Assembly (NCBI GenBank): GCA_002840975.1
Contig: PHDN01000016.1
Span: 39,331 to 103,330 of the forward strand
Reading direction: 5' to 3'
Source of the DNA: Bacteroidetes bacterium HGW-Bacteroidetes-16
GTDB lineage: Bacteria > Bacteroidota > Bacteroidia > Bacteroidales > F082
DNA length: 64,000 bases
Shown here: one piece after another, positions 1-8,257 of the stretch
Numbering within the stretch: position 1 is the stretch's first letter
How the letters are laid out: each line of letters begins with the position of its first letter
Translations under genes and position numbers: made by a program
The notes under the pieces: model-generated
What the model was told of the DNA's origin: nothing
Databases searched by the model: none
The model's input: only the letters and a program-made list of their open reading frames with translations

Positions 1-13
1 GATATTGATCCCA

Positions 14-865
14 ATGACCAAAGACATTTACACCATCCGCCAAATGAAGGAGGAAGAAATCCCTCTCGCTGTTGAATGGGCAGCCCGCGAAGGCTGGAAC
101 CCGGGTTTATACGATGCATCCTGCTTTTATGCAACCGATCCCACCGGATTTTTAATCGGTGAGCTGGATGGAAGCATGATCGCCTGTAAATCGGCAGTAA
201 AATATGGCGATGACTTTGGGTTTATGGGATTTTACATGGTAGCTCCCGAATATCGTGGAAAAGGTTACGGTTATGAAATCTGGAAACAGGGTCATGATTC
301 TCTGGCAGGACGCATTGTGGGCATGGATGGTGTGGTGGAACAGCAACCCAATTACCGCAAATCGGGCTACCAACTGGCTTATCGCAACATACGCATGGAA
401 GGCAAAGCCACCGGAATGAGGGTGGAAAATGTTCATTTGATACCGGCTTCCGAAGTGTCGTTCGATTCGTTAGTCAATTACGACAGACAGTATTTTCCTG
501 CCGGGAGAAGAAAATTTCTGGAATGTTGGATTCAGCAACCCGAAAGTCTTGCCCTCACTTATGTGGAGAAGGGGAGCATTCTGGGTTTTGGTATGATCAG
601 AAAATGCAGGATTGGATATAAAATTGGACCATTGTTCTCTGAAAGTGAAAATATTGCCAACTTCCTTTCAGGTGCTCTTTTTGGATTCCCACACGAGGGT
701 GAGCCTGTTTTTCTGGATATTCCCGAACCCAACGAAGCCGCACAACGACTCGTGGAGTGCTATAAAATGAAAAAAGTTTTCGAAACTGCACGCATGTATT
801 TTGGACCTCCTCCGGTTCAAAATATCGGCCATGTTTATGGTATTACTACTTTTGAGCTAGGGTAA
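14..865 (+). CDS. GNAT family N-acetyltransferase (YitH-like two-domain)
   Basis: Predicted acetyl-CoA-dependent N-acetyltransferase of the cytosol; the substrate is not evident. The first 130 residues follow the GNAT fold, with the acetyl-CoA pyrophosphate loop seen as YRGKGYGYEIW near residue 85 and a preceding beta strand FMGFYMVAPE. The rest resembles the second, YitH-type domain found in some GNAT proteins. I start at the ATG at 14; the same frame is open to the window edge and also has a TTG at 5, so the true start could lie a little upstream or outside the window. The next gene is 186 bp away, so it is probably transcribed separately. Family assignment is firm; function is open. Confidence 0.8.
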   Translation: MTKDIYTIRQMKEEEIPLAVEWAAREGWNPGLYDASCFYATDPTGFLIGELDGSMIACKSAVKYGDDFGFMGFYMVAPEYRGKGYGYEIWKQGHDSLAGRIVGMDGVVEQQPNYRKSGYQLAYRNIRMEGKATGMRVENVHLIPASEVSFDSLVNYDRQYFPAGRRKFLECWIQQPESLALTYVEKGSILGFGMIRKCRIGYKIGPLFSESENIANFLSGALFGFPHEGEPVFLDIPEPNEAAQRLVECYKMKKVFETARMYFGPPPVQNIGHVYGITTFELG

Positions 866-916
866 ACAGAACGGCCTGTTTTATTGGGCTTTCAGCCAAA
901 ATTAATTTGTTCACCA

Positions 917-934
917 GTGTACAAAAAAGTGTAC
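917..934. promoter_or_regulatory. Candidate operator: two GTGTAC half-sites
   Basis: The sequence holds GTGTAC at 917-922 and again at 929-934, separated by six A/T bases, upstream of the efflux operon that starts at 1052. Each hexamer contains the palindrome GTAC and the 12-bp period places the sites about one helical turn apart. This arrangement resembles a repressor or activator binding site, but no regulator gene lies beside it and the assignment is inference. Confidence 0.3.
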
Positions 935-1051
935 GATACCGAACGTTTGTATCCTCAACATTTATCTTTAAGTTATATAATAGTCAGGATTAGTTATTGT
1001 TAGGGAATATGGCATAGGTTTAGTTAACGAAAGTTAACAAAAACTTGTTCA

Positions 1052-2305
1052 ATGGACCGAATGATTGAAAAGAAAAGATGGACTTCCAAAAAAATTGGAA
1101 TGTTGGTAGTTATTTCAGCCTTTGTGGTTTTGGTGGCTTATCTGTTGTTTTTTCGCGACAATTCTGCCAAACTGTACGTCAACAAAAACGAACTCACCAT
1201 TGCAAGTGTGCAGCAAAGCAAGTTTCAGGAGTTTATTCCCATTGATGGAGTGGTTTTCCCAAAAGAGACTTATTATATTGATGCCATCCAGGGTGGTGTG
1301 GTGGAAGCTATTTTTGCCGAAGACGGCGACATGGTGCAGATAGGCGATACCTTGTTGAAACTGTTGAACACTTCCATGGAGTTGAGTTATATGGAGCAGG
1401 AAACCAGGATGCTGGCTGAAATTAACAACCTGCAAAACACGCGTTTGTCATTGGAACAGAACAAATATATCCGTCAAAAGGAAATTGTGCAGTTGGAGTA
1501 TCAAATTGATGTGGCGCAACGCGAATTCAAACGTAAGGTGTATCTTCACGACCAGGGCGTGATTGCCGAAAAGGAATTTGAAGATGCCAGTCGCGAGGCC
1601 GAATTCACCAATAAACAACTGGTGATATCTCTCAAATTGCAACGCCTCGACTCCATTTCGCGTGAAGCGCAAAAGATTGATATTGAGACTTCGTTAAAGC
1701 GTATGAACGAGAACGTCAGCCTGTTGCGCAAAAACATGGAAAATGCCTATGTGAAAGCTCCAGCTTCAGGCAAACTTTCCAGCTTTAACCTGAAAATTGG
1801 TGAAACAAAATCTGCCGGTGTGCATCTGGGCCAGATCGATATTCCGGATAATTACCGTTTGGAAGCTCAAATTGATGAACGCTATATTTCAAGGGTTTTT
1901 ATCGGACAGGAAGCCGGCTTCGATTATGGCGGAAGCACTTACGATCTGGTTGTGGAGAAAATATATACCGATGTTTCCAATGGATCGTTCCGGATTGATT
2001 TGTATTTTATTGACGACCTGGCCCCAAAGGGCATTAAACGTGGGCAAACCCTTCAGGTGAAGTTAAAATTCAGCAACGAAACAGAAGCGGTGGTCATTAA
2101 AAGAGGAGGGTTTTTCCAGGAAACGGGCGGTAACTGGATTTTTGTGGTGGATCCGTCGGGTGACTTTGCCGTACGCCGGAATATAAAAATCAACCGCCAA
2201 AATACCAACTTTTATGAAGTTACCGAAGGCTTGGAACCGGGTGAGAATGTAATTGTTTCTCGCTACGACGCTTACGGTGACAAAGAGAAACTAATTTTTA
2301 GATAA
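1052..2305 (+). CDS. Efflux periplasmic adaptor (HlyD/MacA-like membrane fusion protein)
   Basis: Membrane fusion protein that would link an inner-membrane ABC pump to an outer-membrane exit duct. Residues about 14-34 form one N-terminal membrane anchor. A biotinyl-lipoyl-like half domain follows (around residues 65-105, IDGVVFPKE then EDGDMVQIGDTLLKL), then a long alpha-helical hairpin rich in Glu, Gln and Lys (about 110-225), the second lipoyl half (VKAPASGKLSSFNLKIGE) and a beta-barrel/C-terminal region ending in GLEPGENVIVSRYD. The 417-residue length is normal. It is the first gene of a tightly packed five-gene operon: the next start is 7 bp after its stop, followed by permease, ATPase and permease. 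Substrate unknown; antimicrobial peptide, lipid or macrolide export are possibilities by family only. Confidence 0.85.
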   Translation: MDRMIEKKRWTSKKIGMLVVISAFVVLVAYLLFFRDNSAKLYVNKNELTIASVQQSKFQEFIPIDGVVFPKETYYIDAIQGGVVEAIFAEDGDMVQIGDTLLKLLNTSMELSYMEQETRMLAEINNLQNTRLSLEQNKYIRQKEIVQLEYQIDVAQREFKRKVYLHDQGVIAEKEFEDASREAEFTNKQLVISLKLQRLDSISREAQKIDIETSLKRMNENVSLLRKNMENAYVKAPASGKLSSFNLKIGETKSAGVHLGQIDIPDNYRLEAQIDERYISRVFIGQEAGFDYGGSTYDLVVEKIYTDVSNGSFRIDLYFIDDLAPKGIKRGQTLQVKLKFSNETEAVVIKRGGFFQETGGNWIFVVDPSGDFAVRRNIKINRQNTNFYEVTEGLEPGENVIVSRYDAYGDKEKLIFR

Positions 2306-2312
2306 CATAGCC

Positions 2313-2576
2313 ATGAGAGAAATAGTGATTTTAATCCCCGACATTGATAAGGAGCAAAATGTTGAAATTGATGTTCGCATCAACGGGAAAAAGAAAACAC
2401 TCCAGTACAGGGTTGAATTGCTGAGTTGGGAAGGAAGCCCTGAAATTGACAGGATTACCGTGCTGAAGCACAAACTAAAAGATTACGACAAGGACTGGGA
2501 ACTGGTAGAAATCGGTCCTCCCACCAAAACCGAAATCCCACTGATGTTCCGCCGCCACCAAATTCCTCAGGATTAA
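2313..2576 (+). CDS. Small conserved-looking protein of unknown function in the efflux operon
   Basis: An 87-residue protein I do not recognise. It has no signal peptide or membrane segment, so it should be cytosolic. The sequence predicts short beta strands (REIVILIPDI, VEIDVRI, LQYRVELLSW) followed by a charged helix (DRITVLKHKLKDYDKDWELVEIG) and a conserved-looking tail PLMFRRHQ. It sits 7 bp after the adaptor gene and 11 bp before the first permease, so it is almost certainly co-transcribed and probably translated with them. The position suggests a regulatory or assembly partner of the pump, but nothing in the sequence proves this. Confidence 0.7.
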   Translation: MREIVILIPDIDKEQNVEIDVRINGKKKTLQYRVELLSWEGSPEIDRITVLKHKLKDYDKDWELVEIGPPTKTEIPLMFRRHQIPQD

Positions 2577-2587
2577 TAAAATGAATC

Positions 2588-4996
2588 ATGTGGTTGAATT
2601 ATTTTAAAATAGCGTGTCGTAACCTGATAAAGCATAAGTTTTATGCTTCACTTAATGTGATCGGTCTGGCCATCGGAATCGCCAGTTTTATTTTGATTTG
2701 GCTTTATATTCTCGATGAGCTCAGTTACGACAGGCATTATCGGAAGGCAGAAAACATCTACCGTCTGGTAAATGTATACGACTTTGAAGGAGTTGGCGAA
2801 AATTCGGCAAGTAGTCCTTTTCCTGTTGCCTGGACGCTTAAAAACGACTATCCGGGAATGGTTGAAAATGTGACCAGGGTTTTTAACAGGCAGGTTCCAC
2901 GCACTTTGATCGAACACAACGACAAGAGTTATAATGAGCGCCGGTTCTTTTTTGGCGATTCTACCTTTTTTAAGATTTTCGATGTTCCGTTTATCTATGG
3001 CGATCCATATACGGCTCTGAATGAGATCAATTCGGTGGTCATATCACAATCTGCCGCACATAAATATTTTGGCGATTCGGTACCCATGGGCAAAACCATC
3101 CGGTTCGAAAAAATGCTCGACCTGAAAGTGACAGGGGTCATTCGGGATGTTCCCGGAAATTCTCATTTTCAGTTTGATATGATGGCTTCGTTATCAAGCC
3201 TGCGCAAGATGTATGGGGGTAGCCTGCCAAAAACCTGGGTCTGGAATCCCTGCTGGACCTATTTGCTTGTAGAACCAGGAATGGCAGATAAATTAGAAGC
3301 CAATTTTCCTGCTTTCATTCAGAAATATTTTTACGACGCCGAAAAGGAACATGTCTCTTTGTATTTGCAACCGTTATTGGATATTCATCTGAAATCGACC
3401 CTCGATTACGAAATTGAACCCAACGGCAACATTTCATATCTCTATATCCTGGGCAGCATTGCTTTCTTTCTGTTGATCATTGCCATTATCAACTATTTTA
3501 ATTTAGCCACCGCCACCTCTGCTAACCGGGCACGCGAAATCGGAATCAAGAAAGTATTCGGGGCCACACGGGTTCAACTGATGGTTCAGTTTTTAACAGA
3601 ATCGTTGTTAATGGCACTTATTGCACTTTTCATCGCTTTGATGCTCATCGAATTTACCTTGCCCACGTTTAATGTGATGGCAGGCAAGCAAATTCACCTG
3701 TATCGCTTTACCAATGCTTATTATTTGTTGGGAGTGATTGGAATAGCCACTCTGACCGGTTTATTAGCCGGCACTTATCCTGCCTTTTTTCTTTCGTCAT
3801 TTAATCCCATCGATTCATTTAGAGGAAAAATCAGAAAGGGAGCCAGGAGTGGAACTGCACGTAAAGCCTTGGTGGTTATTCAATTTGTAGTTTCCATTAT
3901 CCTGATTATAATCACTTTAAATATATTCAGGCAGGTGAGTTTTATGAAAAATGCCGATACTGGCTTTTCTAAACAGGATATTTTGCTCGTCCCCATAAGC
4001 AACACCATGATTTCCAGGAATTTTGAAGGATTTAAAAATGAGCTGCTCCAAAACCCTCATGTAAAAAGCGTGACCGCCATGGACGACATACTGGGTGTGG
4101 CACATAATACCCATGAATTCAGACCCGAAGGACTTCCTGATGACAATTGGCAATTTTACCCGGCCCTCGTGGTAAGGTACGATTTTCTGAAGACATTTGA
4201 CATCAAATTGTTGGCAGGGCGCGATTACAACGAATCCATGAAGACAGATCCCGAAAAGGGGATGCTGATCAACGAAGCCATGGTAAAACATCTGGGTTGG
4301 AAATCGAATCAGGAGGCGCTTGGCAAGCGATTTAGTTCGCTTCAGGGCGAAGAACGTGTGATTGGCGTGTTTACTAATTTCAATGCCACTTCATTACACC
4401 AACCTGTGGGGCCATTTGTGCTGAATATAAAGGAAACACCCGGAGTAATCAGGTTCTTCCTTAAGTATGCCGCCATTAAAGTAGACCCTGGCAGCAGGCA
4501 GGAGGTCGTTCATTTTGTGGAGGATCGCTGGGATAGCTGGGAAAAAGGCCGGCCTTTTGAGTATTCCTGGTTCGATCATGAATTGGCGAAACTTTACGCT
4601 GGCGAGGAAATTCTGGGATTGTTGGCCCTGGTATTAACTATGATTATCATTTTTATTGCAGCACTGGGTCTTTACGGATTGGTGGCCTTTATGGCCCTGC
4701 AGAGAACCCGTGAAATTGGCATCCGAAGAGTGATGGGAGCTACAGAATTTTCGTTGATCAAATTGCTGTCTGTTGAATTTATCTGGCTGGTAATCGTGGC
4801 CATCGCCATAGCATTTCCACTCACATGGCTGTTAATTGATTATTGGCGGTCCTATTTTGCCTATGCAATGCCATTGCAGTGGTCAAGCTTTTTAATTGGC
4901 GGCCTGGCCGCATTCCTGCTGGCCATGTTTATTACTACCGTCAGGGCCCTGGTCGCATCAAAGGCCAATCCTGTCGACACTATAAAATATGAGTAA
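2588..4996 (+). CDS. ABC transporter permease, MacB/FtsX type, duplicated core
   Basis: Inner-membrane permease without an ATPase domain. Layout over 802 residues: N-terminal membrane helix (about 20-42), a large MacB-type periplasmic domain, three FtsX-type helices (about 285-420) with the cytosolic coupling motif ANRAREIGIKKVFGA, a second helix plus periplasmic domain, and a final set of three FtsX helices with the matching coupling motif LQRTREIGIRRVMGA. Two half-permeases are thus fused in one chain, the usual Bacteroidota form. The C-terminus ASKANPVDTIKYE is also typical. It should pair with the ATPase encoded 54 bp downstream and the periplasmic adaptor upstream. Substrate cannot be read from sequence. 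Confidence 0.9.
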   Translation: MWLNYFKIACRNLIKHKFYASLNVIGLAIGIASFILIWLYILDELSYDRHYRKAENIYRLVNVYDFEGVGENSASSPFPVAWTLKNDYPGMVENVTRVFNRQVPRTLIEHNDKSYNERRFFFGDSTFFKIFDVPFIYGDPYTALNEINSVVISQSAAHKYFGDSVPMGKTIRFEKMLDLKVTGVIRDVPGNSHFQFDMMASLSSLRKMYGGSLPKTWVWNPCWTYLLVEPGMADKLEANFPAFIQKYFYDAEKEHVSLYLQPLLDIHLKSTLDYEIEPNGNISYLYILGSIAFFLLIIAIINYFNLATATSANRAREIGIKKVFGATRVQLMVQFLTESLLMALIALFIALMLIEFTLPTFNVMAGKQIHLYRFTNAYYLLGVIGIATLTGLLAGTYPAFFLSSFNPIDSFRGKIRKGARSGTARKALVVIQFVVSIILIIITLNIFRQVSFMKNADTGFSKQDILLVPISNTMISRNFEGFKNELLQNPHVKSVTAMDDILGVAHNTHEFRPEGLPDDNWQFYPALVVRYDFLKTFDIKLLAGRDYNESMKTDPEKGMLINEAMVKHLGWKSNQEALGKRFSSLQGEERVIGVFTNFNATSLHQPVGPFVLNIKETPGVIRFFLKYAAIKVDPGSRQEVVHFVEDRWDSWEKGRPFEYSWFDHELAKLYAGEEILGLLALVLTMIIIFIAALGLYGLVAFMALQRTREIGIRRVMGATEFSLIKLLSVEFIWLVIVAIAIAFPLTWLLIDYWRSYFAYAMPLQWSSFLIGGLAAFLLAMFITTVRALVASKANPVDTIKYE

Positions 4997-5050
4997 CCTT
5001 GTAACATTAGAAACTTTTATCCGTCTCAAACAATATAAATATTCAATATC

Positions 5051-5731
5051 ATGATTAAATCAGTCGACTTAACCAGGATTTTTCTTACCGAAGAAGTAGA
5101 AACAACAGCGCTTCGCCAGGTAAACTTCAACATCGAACAGGGCGAATTTGTGGCCATTATGGGGCCCAGCGGTTGTGGAAAATCTACCTTGCTCAATATT
5201 ATAGGACTTCTTGATAACCCCACCAAAGGGAAATATATTTTCCTCGATCACGATGTAACGAATTCCTCCGAACGGCAACGTGCCAAACTCAGGAAGCAAA
5301 ATATTGGATTTGTTTTCCAGAATTTTAACCTGATTGATGAGCTCACCGTTTTCGAAAATGTGGAAATGCCCCTGATTTATCTTGGCATTCCGACCAAAGA
5401 ACGCAAACAGAGAGTGGAGGAAGTACTGGAACAAATGCAAATTTCACACAGGAAAAAACACTTTCCCGGGCAACTTTCGGGAGGTCAGCAACAGCGTGTG
5501 GCAGTTGCCAGAGCAGTGGTTTCAAATCCAAAATTAATTCTTGCCGACGAGCCCACCGGAAACCTGGATTCGGCCAATGGCGAAGAAGTGATGAACCTGT
5601 TAAGCGATTTAAACCGCAAAGGCACAACCATCATTATGGTTACCCACTCTCAGCGCGATGCAGAGTTCAGCCACCGCATTATCCGCCTTTTTGACGGACA
5701 GATTTTAGTGGAAAATTTCCAGAGTAATTAG
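5051..5731 (+). CDS. ABC transporter ATP-binding protein (MacB/LolD type)
   Basis: Cytosolic ATPase that energises the flanking FtsX-type permeases. All ABC motifs are intact: Walker A GPSGCGKST (about residues 38-46), Q-loop FVFQNFNLIDELTV, signature LSGGQQQRVAVARA, Walker B LILADEPTGNLD and H-loop VTHSQRD. The 226-residue length and the NLID-EL motif fit the LolD/MacB/FtsE group that drives mechanotransmission rather than substrate translocation through the membrane. It lies between two separate permease genes of the same family, so one ATPase may serve both. Confidence 0.92.
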   Translation: MIKSVDLTRIFLTEEVETTALRQVNFNIEQGEFVAIMGPSGCGKSTLLNIIGLLDNPTKGKYIFLDHDVTNSSERQRAKLRKQNIGFVFQNFNLIDELTVFENVEMPLIYLGIPTKERKQRVEEVLEQMQISHRKKHFPGQLSGGQQQRVAVARAVVSNPKLILADEPTGNLDSANGEEVMNLLSDLNRKGTTIIMVTHSQRDAEFSHRIIRLFDGQILVENFQSN

Positions 5732-5754
5732 CCTGTAGGGTAAATTGTAAAACC

Positions 5755-8181
5755 ATGTTAAAAAATTATCTGCTTTCAGCCATTCGCAATATGGCTAAGA
5801 ATAAATTCTATTCAGCACTGAATATCATCGGTTTAACTATTGGTTTGGTTACTTTTATTTTGATTTTTTTATACGTCCGCGATGAGATTACGTATGACCA
5901 GCATCATAAAAATTATGAACGTATTTTCCGGATTGAGTCAAGTTTCAGGATAGGGACCAAATATGATAATTTTGCCATTGTGCCTTTGCCCATGGCACCT
6001 GCTTTGCAACTGGAGTTTCCCGAAATAGAGAAAGTAGTTCGTTTTGCCGGGGACGATAACCTGTTGGTGCGTATTGGCGATAAGGAATATTATGAAAACC
6101 ATTTTTATTATACCGATTCAACTGTTTTTGATGTTTTTACCCATCCTTTAATGGCAGGTTCACTGGACAGATGCCTGGCTGAGCCAAATTCCATTGTGCT
6201 TACGAACTCCTCTGCGAAAAAATATTTCGGCAACGAAAATCCCATTGGCCGGATAGTTTTAGTGGACAACGATATACAGTTCAAGGTAACTGCTGTGGTA
6301 GCCGACGTACTGGAAAATTCGCACCTGAAATTTGATGCACTGATGTCGGCATCCACTTTGGCGCATCGCCCCGGTGGAGAGGACTTTAACAGCATGGAAC
6401 CAATGCGTTTTTGGAATATTGGAGTGTATGCCTATGTGCTTTTAAGTCCAAACTCCAAAATCGAAACCATTTTTGAGAAGTTTCCCCAGTTCTACGAAAA
6501 GTACATGAAATCACTTGGAGATCAGATCAATGCCTCCTTCGATCTAAAAGCTACCCGAATCGACAAGGTACATCTGAACTCTAAATTGTCCGCCGATCTT
6601 CCCACAGGAAACAACGCCTATATTAAAATATTTTCTATCGTAGCACTGTTTATACTATTGCTGGCGTCTATCAATTACATGAACATGGCCACAGCCCGGG
6701 CAACCAAGCGTGCCAAGGAAGTGGGCTTGCGAAAGGTGGTCGGTGCCGAAAGAAAACAGCTTATCGTACAGTTTATCAGCGAAGCACTGTTGCTTACATT
6801 CATTGCTTATCTGCTCTCTTTGGCTTTAACTTCCATCTTGTTGCCTGATTTCAATACCCTTTCAGGAAAGAGCCTGACCTTTGGCGTGATCGCCTCTCCT
6901 GATTTCTTGCTGCTGTTTTTTGCCATCAGCATGCTGATTGGTGTGATCTCAGGAAGCTATCCGGCCTTTTATTTATCCTCTTTTTCACCTCTCAAAGTAT
7001 TAAAGGGCCATGCCGGTAAATCCGGAAAAGCCAATCAATGGTTGCGCAGAGGCCTTGTTTTAATTCAGTTTTTTATTGCCATCGTGATGATCATCGCCAC
7101 CATTGTAGTTAGCGATCAGCTTGACTTTTTGAAAAATAAAGACCTGGGTTTCGATAAAAATAATGCCGTAGTGTTAGAAATGCAGGATACTTCATTCCGG
7201 AAACAGGCTGTTGCATTTAAGGAGCATCTGTTGCAGAATCCTTCCATCGTTTCTGCCTGCAATTCCTCAGGAGTACCTTCCCGCAACCTTTGGATTCAGG
7301 TGATGTTGGTTGAACAGGAAAACGAGATGAAGGAGATGGCCGTCATTCTCACTCAATGCGATTATGATTATCCCAAAACAATGGGATTTAAATTTGTGGA
7401 GGGCCGCGATTTTGACAAAAATATGGGGACAGACGATACTGCAGCTGTGATCATCAACGAAACCGCAGCCAAACAATTTGGGTGGGGAGAGGAGGCCATT
7501 GGTAAGAAAATCAATTATGGAATGGAACTCGACCGCTCGGGCGGAAGAGTCATGAAAGTGATTGGTGTGGTGAAAGACTACAATTTTAACTCTCTTCACA
7601 ACAAAATTGAACCCATCATCATGTTCATCTCTCCTCAGCCCCGTTTTTTAACGACGGTAAGATATAAAGAAGGTGAGAAAAACCAGGCACTCGAATATAT
7701 TGAACAAAGCTGGAAAGAGTTTGGCAACAAGCGGCCTTTCGATTATAAAATATTGAGCGAAATGCAGGAAGAAAGTTATGGTGCCGAGCAAAGGATTAGC
7801 ACCCTGTTTTTGATCATCGCTTCTATCACCCTGTTTATTGCCTTGCTTGGACTTCTGGGATTGTCAAGCTTTACTGCTGAAAGCCGCACACGTGAAATTG
7901 GCATCCGCAAAGTGAATGGTGCCTTAACAGGCGATATCATGTTGTTGTTATTCAGGGAATTCTTTTGGTTGATCCTGATTTCATTTGCCTTTGCCGTCCC
8001 CGTAGCCATTTGGCAGCTTACCAATTGGATGGAATCGAGTTTTGTGTACTACACACAAATACACTGGTATTCGGTGGCTCTTTCAGGGCTGGTGGCATTG
8101 ATTATTGGCTTGGCTACCATTAGTTTCCATGTGGTGAGAGCAGCTTCGGCCAACCCGGTTGAATCGTTGAAATATGAATAA
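5755..8181 (+). CDS. ABC transporter permease, MacB/FtsX type, duplicated core (second copy)
   Basis: Paralogue of the permease at 2588-4996, 808 residues with the same order: N-terminal helix, MacB-type periplasmic domain, three FtsX helices with coupling motif TKRAKEVGLRKVVGAE, second periplasmic domain, and three final helices with SRTREIGIRKVNGAL. The end (AASANPVESLKYE) matches its sister. Starts 23 bp after the ATPase and is the last gene of the operon, followed within 20 bp by a strong hairpin terminator. Two full-length duplicated permeases with one ATPase raise the question of whether they form one mixed complex or alternative pumps. Confidence 0.9.
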   Translation: MLKNYLLSAIRNMAKNKFYSALNIIGLTIGLVTFILIFLYVRDEITYDQHHKNYERIFRIESSFRIGTKYDNFAIVPLPMAPALQLEFPEIEKVVRFAGDDNLLVRIGDKEYYENHFYYTDSTVFDVFTHPLMAGSLDRCLAEPNSIVLTNSSAKKYFGNENPIGRIVLVDNDIQFKVTAVVADVLENSHLKFDALMSASTLAHRPGGEDFNSMEPMRFWNIGVYAYVLLSPNSKIETIFEKFPQFYEKYMKSLGDQINASFDLKATRIDKVHLNSKLSADLPTGNNAYIKIFSIVALFILLLASINYMNMATARATKRAKEVGLRKVVGAERKQLIVQFISEALLLTFIAYLLSLALTSILLPDFNTLSGKSLTFGVIASPDFLLLFFAISMLIGVISGSYPAFYLSSFSPLKVLKGHAGKSGKANQWLRRGLVLIQFFIAIVMIIATIVVSDQLDFLKNKDLGFDKNNAVVLEMQDTSFRKQAVAFKEHLLQNPSIVSACNSSGVPSRNLWIQVMLVEQENEMKEMAVILTQCDYDYPKTMGFKFVEGRDFDKNMGTDDTAAVIINETAAKQFGWGEEAIGKKINYGMELDRSGGRVMKVIGVVKDYNFNSLHNKIEPIIMFISPQPRFLTTVRYKEGEKNQALEYIEQSWKEFGNKRPFDYKILSEMQEESYGAEQRISTLFLIIASITLFIALLGLLGLSSFTAESRTREIGIRKVNGALTGDIMLLLFREFFWLILISFAFAVPVAIWQLTNWMESSFVYYTQIHWYSVALSGLVALIIGLATISFHVVRAASANPVESLKYE

Positions 8182-8200
8182 ACTTTTTTGCATAGGTAAG

Positions 8201-8234
8201 AAAATCCGGTAAGTACCAAGGCTTACCGGATTTT
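8201..8234. terminator. Bidirectional rho-independent terminator
   Basis: AAAATCCGGTAAG (8201-8213) is perfectly complementary to CTTACCGGATTTT (8222-8234) across an 8-nt loop, with A and T tracts at the two outer edges. It lies between the convergent permease and glutamate dehydrogenase genes and can end transcription from either side. Confidence 0.9.
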
Positions 8235-8257
8235 TGTTTTATGGTCAGCAGCTCCTT

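Noticed and set aside
1009..1030. Possible sigma-54 promoter (GG at 1011-1012) before the efflux operon
   Set aside because: The -12 GC is absent at the required spacing (the position reads GT), so the match is too weak, although pump operons of this type can be sigma-54 dependent.
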